From: Bacteroides sp. 51
GTDB lineage: Bacteria > Bacteroidota > Bacteroidia > Bacteroidales > Bacteroidaceae
NCBI RefSeq assembly: GCF_010500965.1
Contig: NZ_QVMI01000036.1
Location: 34,367-98,366 of the forward strand
DNA: 64,000 nt
Direction: 5' to 3'
The position numbers were made by a program, and so were the translations under genes. The number at the start of each line of letters is the position of its first letter. Position 1 is the first letter of the stretch. Below the pieces are notes generated by a model. The model saw only the letters and a list, made by a program, of their open reading frames with translations. It was not told the DNA's origin and did not search any database. Positions 53,544-60,395 of this stretch are shown here, piece by piece.

Positions 53544-53987
53544 CTATCTAATTTGTATATTTATCGCCCTCTTAAACCGGAACGGATTGGCAACATAATA
53601 GTAACAGTTGGTAGCTCCACCCGTAGTAACCACTATAGAGCCATATCCGAAAATACGCCCTGCAATACCTTGTACTACCTGAATACCCTCACATTTAGCA
53701 AGTACCAGTTCAACTGTCCTACGACTTATTACTCCCGTTTTAATAATAACTCGTTTGTTGGTTACGGCATAGACTGAACCAACTTTCACTAACACACGTT
53801 GTACGAGGGAAACCAATCCTAAGAACAGAAGTGTGATTCCTAAATAATGCGTTATTTTCATTTCATCAAAATAACACATAAACCCGATAGCCAATAGTAT
53901 GGCAGGTTGCAGGAACAAGAATATATGTATCCGTGCCCTATACATTATTTCCTCTCCGGGCTGTAAATATGTGGTAAGAAATTTCAT
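53544..53987 (-). CDS. PH-domain membrane protein (YdbS-like)
   Basis: 147 residues from the ATG at 53987 (MKFLTTYLQPGEEIMYRARI); an upstream in-frame ATG at 54020 overlaps the peptidase gene more. Two adjacent membrane segments (residues about 22-62, IFLFLQPAILLAIGFMCYF and ITLLFLGLVSLVQRVLVKV) lead to a bacterial PH domain with SVYAVTNKRVIIKTGVISRRTVEL and AGRIFGYGSIVVTTGG. The function is unknown. It is the last gene of the leftward tra block, overlapping the M23 peptidase end by 4 bp. Confidence 0.85.
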   Translation of the reverse strand: MKFLTTYLQPGEEIMYRARIHIFLFLQPAILLAIGFMCYFDEMKITHYLGITLLFLGLVSLVQRVLVKVGSVYAVTNKRVIIKTGVISRRTVELVLAKCEGIQVVQGIAGRIFGYGSIVVTTGGATNCYYYVANPFRFKRAINIQIR

Positions 53988-54592
53988 GCTGTTTTTTCGT
54001 TTATAATTTGTTTGCTCCATATTTCAATCAGGCAGTAGCACCACCCGGTCGGATTCAGGAAACGTTTACCTTTTCGGACTTCATAATGCAAATGACTACC
54101 AGTTGCTACTCCCGTGTTTCCCACACAAGCAATTTGTGTAGCGACATTTACCGAATCCCCGATATTTACTACTGTCTTGCTCAGGTGTGCGTAAAATGAA
54201 CGGAAATCTCCTGCGTGTTCAATCTCTATGTAGTTCCCATATCCCGAACAATAACCCTTACGGACTACTATCCCGTTTCCAGTGGCATATACAGGAGTAC
54301 CTTTTGTTTTGGGTATATCAATCCCTGTATGGAATTTCCGTATCTTATAGATAGGATGATAACGCATTCCGAAGCCTGATGAAATCCGTAACGGCTTCTT
54401 AATCGGAAAAATTACAGGATAGTCGGATAGCTCTTCGATAGTCATTTGCATGGAATCGGCTATACGCTGAAACTCTTTTACTGAATAAGCCTGTTCCGTA
54501 CATTTTGCTATTTCCGATTTTCTGTTTGGCTGTCCCCATGCTGTTAGATGAAGCAACGCAATGAAGAACGTTATTATATATTTCATAATCAA
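53984..54592 (-). CDS. M23-family murein peptidase
   Basis: 202 residues (a second in-frame ATG gives 200). Signal peptide about 1-20 (IITFFIALLHLTAWG). The LytM/M23 domain (65-185) has the zinc ligands His88 and Asp92 (KFHTGIDIP), His136 (FYAHLS) and His169 (GSHLHYEVR). It cleaves peptide cross-links in peptidoglycan and probably opens the wall for the conjugation apparatus. In CTnDOT-like elements this place after traQ often holds a lysozyme instead. Confidence 0.93.
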   Translation of the reverse strand: MIMKYIITFFIALLHLTAWGQPNRKSEIAKCTEQAYSVKEFQRIADSMQMTIEELSDYPVIFPIKKPLRISSGFGMRYHPIYKIRKFHTGIDIPKTKGTPVYATGNGIVVRKGYCSGYGNYIEIEHAGDFRSFYAHLSKTVVNIGDSVNVATQIACVGNTGVATGSHLHYEVRKGKRFLNPTGWCYCLIEIWSKQIINEKTA

Positions 54593-54649
54593 TCTGTAAA
54601 TACAGTAAGTACCCGAAACAATTCGGGTACTTTACTCATTCAACTTTTC

Positions 54650-55093
54650 TTATTCCTCGTCTTCTGTATCTTCTTCCTCTCCTTTGTCATTCTGCCAACT
54701 GAAGTTTTTTTGTGCCACCTGACCGAAGTTATCTTCGATGTACACATCAATCACCTGTTGGTCGGTACAATGAGAAGTATAATAAAGCCTGAACGTTTCC
54801 TTTTTCAAAGGATAAAGGTCGTTAGGCGATAATACACGCCCATCATCCAATCGTAGTTCGCCTTTTCCGTCTGTTTGGAAATACCTGATGAAGAATTTTG
54901 CTTGGTCATAGTCGCCCTCTTTTACCAGTTGGCAGCGAATTTCCGCACTTTCGCCCTGAACGATTTTTTTCTGGACGGGCATAGTAACAAGATCAAATGA
55001 ATAAACCTGCTGAACATCCAAATTGTCACTACAGGCACAGACTATTGCCGATAGCAATAGCGTGTATAAGAAGTATGCTAATGTCTTTTTCAT
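54650..55093 (-). CDS. traQ: Conjugative transposon protein TraQ (DUF3872)
   Basis: 147 residues from the ATG at 55093; another ATG lies three codons earlier. Lipobox VCAC. DUF3872 body: YSFDLVTMPVQKKIVQGESAEI, KFFIRYFQTDGKGELRLDDG, YYTSHCTDQQVIDVYIEDNFGQ. The tail is acidic (EEEDTEDEE). In CTnDOT the gene traQ follows traO or traP. No traP (primase) is present here. The gene ends 57 bp before the M23 peptidase gene begins. Confidence 0.88.
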   Translation of the reverse strand: MKKTLAYFLYTLLLSAIVCACSDNLDVQQVYSFDLVTMPVQKKIVQGESAEIRCQLVKEGDYDQAKFFIRYFQTDGKGELRLDDGRVLSPNDLYPLKKETFRLYYTSHCTDQQVIDVYIEDNFGQVAQKNFSWQNDKGEEEDTEDEE

Positions 55094-55105
55094 TGTAGTC
55101 ATATA

Positions 55106-55690
55106 TTAATTGATTATAAACTTTAACCCCACTCCGAACTGCGTATGGAAATGCCCCGTCGATGTCCCCCACAATACCCGCTCACGGGCAGTCAAAAGAA
55201 ATACAACACGGTCGGATAAATACGTTTCCATTTCCAACGTAATCGCACCGCCATAAATAAAGCTGTCTTTATCCCGAAGCGTGGAACCGTCAAAGAGTGT
55301 CTTTTCTCCCCAATTGCTTGTTTCATATCCGGCGAGTGCAGATCCGCCCAAAGAGAAAAGGACTATCTTATTATGGTCTGATAAGAATTTCAGGTAATAA
55401 CCGCCCTCTGCCGTGAACTGGCTGACAGGTATCCTGTCTTCCTTATAGGGGTAGTATTTATTCAAAAACTCTGCACCAAATACCCACTTATTGGCATGTT
55501 TGGTATAGGTGGCCATAGATAACCCGAAATAATACCCCAATTCGTTTTTATTATCTGATGAATGAAATCCGTCCACCATCCCACCAGTTACCTGTATGCC
55601 TTGCATACCGGGTAAACAACGCTGTGCATGGGCTTGGTCTGCAAAGACCAGGCACAGCACAAACGTTACGATAATAGATAACCGTTTCAT
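55106..55690 (-). CDS. traO: Conjugative transposon protein TraO
   Basis: 194 residues. Signal peptide (about 1-22, ending AHAQ). Beta-rich outer-membrane-like protein with QGIQVTGGMVDGF, YYFGLSMATYTKHANKWVFG, AEGGYYLKFLSDHNKIVLFSLGGSALAGYE and C-terminal QFGVGLKFIIN ending in the usual terminal Phe-type strand. TraO of CTnDOT is likely in the outer-membrane part of the mating apparatus. The stop of traN lies 1 bp upstream. Confidence 0.9.
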   Translation of the reverse strand: MKRLSIIVTFVLCLVFADQAHAQRCLPGMQGIQVTGGMVDGFHSSDNKNELGYYFGLSMATYTKHANKWVFGAEFLNKYYPYKEDRIPVSQFTAEGGYYLKFLSDHNKIVLFSLGGSALAGYETSNWGEKTLFDGSTLRDKDSFIYGGAITLEMETYLSDRVVFLLTARERVLWGTSTGHFHTQFGVGLKFIIN

Positions 55691-55691
55691 C

Positions 55692-56645
55692 TTACTTTAC
55701 TTTGAGTTCGTTGATTACTTTGGATCTCACGAGGTCGGCATTTTCCACCACGAACGACTGATGCCGTCCGCCCTCTTTTTCGTTCAGTTCAATAATAAGA
55801 TGCTTATCATCCGGAATCGTAAATTTCGGCAAGGTAAACACCACCCGTTCCGTTCTCTTACCCCCTATCAATGTCAGATTATTGTGCGCCCTCAATGGCA
55901 TGATTACCTGTTCCTGAATAGCGGTACGCTTGGCTACTTTCTTATCAACTATTTTGAAAGTAATGTAATCCACATCAAAGGGCACATTGGAAGAATTTTT
56001 GAGTTGCATGTGGAAATAAAGCAAGCCGTTGTGCGTGTAAATTCCTTTGAGTGTGTACTGAATACCGAAGCGCTTAGAGCCAATATGCTTTATTTCCCGA
56101 TTGTCGTTTTTGTAAATAGACTTCATTATCAGCTTAACCAGTAACGGCGATTCGCTTCCCAGCTCCCTCATGTAAATCTCCATTGCGTTATTCGGTCGGT
56201 TTACTGCTTCCCCATCGTGGATAAAGTCGGTCATTTCGACACTCAATTTTACAGGCTCATCGGCATATTTTACATTAAAAGTATAATATGCACCGTCTTC
56301 AGTAATAACCGCCAGATTGCTTTCACGGGAGAAATCCCGAAGCGCAGCTTTCACACGAAGAACGTTTTCCGCACCGTCTGCTTTGGCTGCCAACAGGTCG
56401 GCAGAACCTAAGTCTACATAGCGGATTGCTGACGGGAAAATAATATGTACCGTTTTGCTGAAAGTAACTTCCAGTGCATACGGAGGTATCATCCGGTTAA
56501 AGGTCAGCGGTCTGGTCAGACCTTCAAAATAATCGCCCGTAGAGGGGTTAGTTTGTGTTACAGTAGCTTTTTCTTCAACTACTTCCTGTGCGTTGACGGT
56601 AAATACACATACAGATACCGCAATCATTAAAAGAAATCGTTTCAT
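55692..56645 (-). CDS. traN: Conjugative transposon protein TraN (VirB9-like)
   Basis: 317 residues. Signal peptide (about 1-19, VCVFTVNAQ). Motifs match TraN: YFEGLTRPLTFNRMIPPYALEV, TVHIIFPSAIRYVDLGSADLL, AENVLRVKAA, ESNLAVITEDGAYYTFNVKY. The N-terminal region resembles VirB9-type core-complex proteins that build the outer-membrane ring. It is located between traM and traO, the CTnDOT order. Confidence 0.93.
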   Translation of the reverse strand: MKRFLLMIAVSVCVFTVNAQEVVEEKATVTQTNPSTGDYFEGLTRPLTFNRMIPPYALEVTFSKTVHIIFPSAIRYVDLGSADLLAAKADGAENVLRVKAALRDFSRESNLAVITEDGAYYTFNVKYADEPVKLSVEMTDFIHDGEAVNRPNNAMEIYMRELGSESPLLVKLIMKSIYKNDNREIKHIGSKRFGIQYTLKGIYTHNGLLYFHMQLKNSSNVPFDVDYITFKIVDKKVAKRTAIQEQVIMPLRAHNNLTLIGGKRTERVVFTLPKFTIPDDKHLIIELNEKEGGRHQSFVVENADLVRSKVINELKVK

Positions 56646-56716
56646 ACGAAAATTGTTTTAATTGTTAATTACTATTGGTTTTTTTTAGTGGTGGGCTTTC
56701 GCCCTGATTATTTTAC

Positions 56717-58036
56717 TTATGCTTTCGGGAGTAACAATACTTTGTAACCTGCTTTCAGGGTAACTTTTACCTCACGCATTTTCTTACTGAAAAATTGCGA
56801 TGTCCCTTGAATCAGGCTTCGCCCCAAATCGGCTGCAAGTTGTGAACCTGCATCGTCCGTAATGGTAATACTACTACCCATTGATGTACCCATATTGGCG
56901 GCAATCTCTTTCATTGCGGTTATTTCATCCGAATTCGGAACAGAAATACCCTGCATACCGTCCATGTCGTACACTTCCATTTCAACGGGTATCACATTGT
57001 CTGCATATTGGATTGAAGTAATGGTAATGTGCAGGCGTTCCCCGCCAATCTTTGCACTTCCGGTAAGAATTGTATTAGCAGGAATCAGCATATTTCCGGC
57101 TCGCATAGGTTCTAATAAACGTAGTTGCAATTCTTTTCCATTGGAAAGAGTAATAGTCTGATATACCGAAGCCCTGATGCTGTTTTTATCCGTTACCGCT
57201 TCGTTTCCGGCAGCCGTGATAAATCCCATGTTTCGGGGTTTACCGTATTGCTCCAAAAACTCATCATTCTCCATCGGAGCAGCCAAAAGCGAAACAACAC
57301 TTTGATGTACTTGTGAAACGGGCTTCGGAACAACCTTCTCCCGTATATCGGTTACCGGTGCTGTTTGCGCCTGTTCCTGCGTATTGGGCATATACTTGGC
57401 TGCAATCGCATAGGATTTTTCGATAAGTTCCAGTTGTTGGTCAGTAGCCGATTTTTCAGCCAGTTGCTTTTCCAACTCCTGAATACGGGATTCCATTTCT
57501 ATTTGCGCTTGGTCATCTACCTTTGTTACAGGTTGTTCATACCAGTCATTCAACTGTCGGTTTACATCCTGATAGGCGTGAGCCGATGATTGGATTCCCG
57601 TTTGTGGAGTGCGATTGTTAGTCGCTACTTCCTGATTGTCGGACGGGATAGAAGTATTTACTTCCTGTGCCTTACGGTTTTCTTCCTCTCCGAGCATAAA
57701 AGCGAAGTCCTGTAAATTCCGCATCTTTTCGTTTTGCTTGTTTTGCATGGCTTCTTGCTCATAGGCTGTCCGTTTATCCCCTACGATTGCTTCATCTTTG
57801 GGAATAGGCAGTTCGGAGTTGAAACCGTCAGGTTGCTGTTCGTCCTTATCGCCTGAAGGAGCAAAAATGAGCCACATCGACCCGATGAACAGCAAAACGA
57901 ACAAGGGATAGACAAGCATCTTTTTTCGCTTCTGAATCTCCTGCGGAGTAAGCTCCTTTTTAGGCTTACTCTCTTTCTTTTTTTCTGTAACGTCCGGTTT
58001 TAGTTCGTTACCTTCATTTGCATTACTCATAATCAA
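56717..58036 (-). CDS. traM: Conjugative transposon protein TraM (VirB10-like)
   Basis: 439 residues. Cytoplasmic N-terminus rich in Lys (KKKESKPKKELTPQEIQKRK), a membrane segment (about 39-58, MLVYPLFVLLFIGSMWLIF), a long Gln/Glu-rich periplasmic linker, and a C-terminal beta-barrel (about 255-439) with IRASVYQTITLSNGKELQLRLLEP and MLIPANTILTGSAKIGGERL. This is the VirB10 pattern; it bridges the inner and outer membranes. Its start overlaps traL by 14 bp. Confidence 0.93.
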   Translation of the reverse strand: MIMSNANEGNELKPDVTEKKKESKPKKELTPQEIQKRKKMLVYPLFVLLFIGSMWLIFAPSGDKDEQQPDGFNSELPIPKDEAIVGDKRTAYEQEAMQNKQNEKMRNLQDFAFMLGEEENRKAQEVNTSIPSDNQEVATNNRTPQTGIQSSAHAYQDVNRQLNDWYEQPVTKVDDQAQIEMESRIQELEKQLAEKSATDQQLELIEKSYAIAAKYMPNTQEQAQTAPVTDIREKVVPKPVSQVHQSVVSLLAAPMENDEFLEQYGKPRNMGFITAAGNEAVTDKNSIRASVYQTITLSNGKELQLRLLEPMRAGNMLIPANTILTGSAKIGGERLHITITSIQYADNVIPVEMEVYDMDGMQGISVPNSDEITAMKEIAANMGTSMGSSITITDDAGSQLAADLGRSLIQGTSQFFSKKMREVKVTLKAGYKVLLLPKA

Positions 58037-58298
58037 ATCTGTTTATTTGGTTTATACTATCCGCTTTTTGCGTATGCTCCAGTTCCAAGCGTTTGATATG
58101 TTCTATCTGCATCTCCTGACCGCTTTTCTTTCCCATATTATATATGGAAGAAACCGTCATGTAAATTGAACCGGCACCAAATACAAAAAGCATTACAAGG
58201 ATTATAATAATCCGTCCGTCAGGTGTTATCTGTCCCAACAATGACCGCAGACCGTCTTCCATCCAGTCCCTTACGGCTGTAAGTTTCTTCTTTATCAT
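58023..58298 (-). CDS. traL: Conjugative transposon protein TraL
   Basis: 91 residues with one membrane segment (about 30-50, IIIILVMLFVFGAGSIYMT). Short cytoplasmic N-terminus (MIKKKLTAVRDWMEDGLRSLL) and a helical C-terminal part. TraL (DUF3989) normally lies between traK and traM. It overlaps traM by 14 bp and starts 3 bp after traK ends. Confidence 0.88.
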   Translation of the reverse strand: MIKKKLTAVRDWMEDGLRSLLGQITPDGRIIIILVMLFVFGAGSIYMTVSSIYNMGKKSGQEMQIEHIKRLELEHTQKADSINQINRFDYE

Positions 58299-58301
58299 GG
58301 C

Positions 58302-58925
58302 TTATCGGTCTATTGTTCGTAAATCCCTGTTTTCTATTATTTCAAAGCGTTCCATGATAAAGCCGTGTGGATTATTATCGCTCCGGACAGAGTTTCTAAG
58401 GTCGCAGCGTGTAACCAAACTACGTTCGGTTACGTTGCTTGCCCTGATTATCATTTGCTTTGCATACACAGTAGTCTTATAAGGATAGGCATCGAGGTTG
58501 CAGACTACGGAATCAATCTGAATAATCTGATTGATATTCCCCGATATAATTCGGTTGTAGTAGCCTTTCTCTTGCATGTCCTGATAATATTTGAATGCAC
58601 TTTTATCGACAAGGAACAATGCCCTGTTGATATTCGATTCAATGGCGCTTTTATCGGGGGATAACGTAAAAAATAGTTCGTGGAACCGTTTCACATGCTC
58701 ACGGGCTTCCACAGGACGGTTTTGTGATAAGTCCTGCGAAAGAGCCAACATAAGCGATTTTCCTTCGTCCAATACATAGATTTTCTGCCGTTGTGCTTCA
58801 GCAAAGCTGAATGAGTTCCAGACTGCATATCCGGTAATCCCGGCACACAATACGACAAACACAATGGCGATAATCCTTATTTGCTTGAAACTTGTTTCAA
58901 TATTTTTTAAACTTTTGAACTCCAT
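58302..58925 (-). CDS. traK: Conjugative transposon protein TraK (VirB8-like)
   Basis: 207 residues. N-terminal MEFKSLKNIETSFKQIRII leads to one membrane segment (about 17-40, IIAIVFVVLCAGITGYAVW). The periplasmic part has HVKRFHELFFTLSPD and CDLRNSVRSDNNPHGFIMERFEII. Matches TraK of CTnDOT, a VirB8-like inner-membrane assembly factor. It is located 43 bp after traJ. Confidence 0.92.
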   Translation of the reverse strand: MEFKSLKNIETSFKQIRIIAIVFVVLCAGITGYAVWNSFSFAEAQRQKIYVLDEGKSLMLALSQDLSQNRPVEAREHVKRFHELFFTLSPDKSAIESNINRALFLVDKSAFKYYQDMQEKGYYNRIISGNINQIIQIDSVVCNLDAYPYKTTVYAKQMIIRASNVTERSLVTRCDLRNSVRSDNNPHGFIMERFEIIENRDLRTIDR

Positions 58926-58968
58926 TATTTTTTTGATTAATTGTTAATTGCCTGCGGCGGCTTGCCGC

Positions 58969-59955
58969 TTACTTACCAAGCAAGCGACCTCCGACATTAC
59001 CTGCTACCGATCCGGCAACACCTCCGGCAATACCGCCCGCTTTACTTGCTGTTTTATTTACCGCTCCGGTATATCCGCCCATTCCTCCGGCTTGTATTAC
59101 CCAACCTGCTACTGTCGGAATCGTGAAATATCCGATAATGCCGATTATCAGGAATACGATATACACTCCGTTTGAACCGTCAGGTATATAATTCGGATCT
59201 TGCAGCAGTGCGATGTCCTGTTGAAGCATTAATACCTGTATCCGTGCAAGAACAGAGGAAAAAATATCAGAAATAGGCAGCCACAGATAGACACTGATAT
59301 AGCGTGCAAGCCACTGGGTCAGTGTTGCCTGAAATCCGTCATAAATGGAAAAGGCAAACGCAATAGGCCCCAGTATGGCCAGCACGACTAAAAAGAAGGT
59401 TCGGATTGTGTCGATTACCAATGCGGAAGCATTGAACAGCAGCTCAAAGAAATCCCTGATTACTTCCCGGAACCATGCTTTAATATCATACCAAAGCCTT
59501 TCGCCCCACATGCAAATAATTTCGGGCGTGTCGGTAATACCGAGGTCTTTCATTTTTTGGTCGTACACTTCGTCATCAACGAGCCATGCTTTGCCTTCAC
59601 GTACCCGTGCTTCGTATTCCAACTGGTCTTTTTGTTGCTGATAGGCTTTCAAATCAAGTGTCTGGGATTCCAGAATGCCGTTTGTTCCTTTAACAATGGG
59701 ACTCATAACCGCATTGATAGTTCCTAAAACTATCGTTGGAAAAAACATGATACACAGACCGATTGCAAACGGGCGAAGAAGCGGAAACACGTCGATAGGC
59801 TCTGCTCGACTTAATGCCTGCCATACACGGTAAGCCACATAGAACAAAGCTCCCAGCCCCGCCAACCCCTTTGCAACCCCAATCATGTTGCTGCAAAGAG
59901 GTATCATATCTTGGTACAGATTCGCAAGAATCTGATGTAGGTTATCAAAATTCAT
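58969..59955 (-). CDS. traJ: Conjugative transposon protein TraJ (VirB6-like)
   Basis: 328 residues with several membrane segments (for example GLAGLGALFYVAYRVW, FAIGLCIMFFPTIVLGTINAV, FFLVVLAILGPIAFAFSI, GVYIVFLIIGIIGYFTIPTVAGWVI). MNFDNLHQILANLYQDMIPL is the usual start. The Gly/Ala-rich tail (KAGGIAGGVAGSVAGNVGG) is characteristic. TraJ is the polytopic inner-membrane component of the mating channel. It starts 21 bp after the traI stop. Confidence 0.93.
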   Translation of the reverse strand: MNFDNLHQILANLYQDMIPLCSNMIGVAKGLAGLGALFYVAYRVWQALSRAEPIDVFPLLRPFAIGLCIMFFPTIVLGTINAVMSPIVKGTNGILESQTLDLKAYQQQKDQLEYEARVREGKAWLVDDEVYDQKMKDLGITDTPEIICMWGERLWYDIKAWFREVIRDFFELLFNASALVIDTIRTFFLVVLAILGPIAFAFSIYDGFQATLTQWLARYISVYLWLPISDIFSSVLARIQVLMLQQDIALLQDPNYIPDGSNGVYIVFLIIGIIGYFTIPTVAGWVIQAGGMGGYTGAVNKTASKAGGIAGGVAGSVAGNVGGRLLGK

Positions 59956-59976
59956 AACTGATTGTTTTAATTTTGA

Positions 59977-60395
59977 TTACCAATACCTTTCGGCAGGACT
60001 GCCATAAAGAGATAATACCCTATCCGTATCGTTCTTTTCTTTGGCGCGGATATAAGACACGGAAATGCTTTTCTGAGTGTAGTATTTTGTCAGATTACGA
60101 TACTCCAACATCTTGTTGTAAATCTGGTCTATCGCATCCATTCTCTCCTTATCGGACAAAGAAAGCCCGTTGCTTCCGGTAACGACGTTTTTCAAATCCG
60201 TTACCAGTGCACCCCCTTCTTCCAGCAGTTTGGCGTAACCTGTCGAGATTGCCGCCAGTTCATTCGGTGTAAAATTGGGATCACCCACCATTTTATTAAA
60301 TCCGGTAACATAGATATTGGTAATCTCGCTGACCATTTCAATAGTCTTTTTTACTTTTCGGGCATCTTTAACCAAATTGTGAACAGACTTCAGGG
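59977..60395 (-). CDS. traI: traI, exon 2 (C-terminal part)
   Basis: Second exon of traI (DUF4141), interrupted by a group II intron. The coding sequence starts at 60395 (CCCTGAAGTC...) and gives LKSVHNLVKDARKVKKTIEM, then DPNFTPNELAAISTGYAKLLE and the end GSPAERYW. Joined to exon 1 (62884-63085) the lengths are 202 + 419 = 621 nt, or 206 residues plus stop, and the joint codon GCC restores YYDALKSVHN. TraI of CTnDOT is a short periplasmic or secreted helical protein of the mating apparatus. Read without splicing, the intron would supply stop codons. Confidence 0.9.

Noticed and set aside
53392-53598. 68-codon frame overlapping the last small gene by 4 bp
   Set aside because: The frame runs through two terminator hairpins (53402-53417 and 53462-53517) and then antisense into the PH-domain gene. 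The 4-bp overlap is probably chance.
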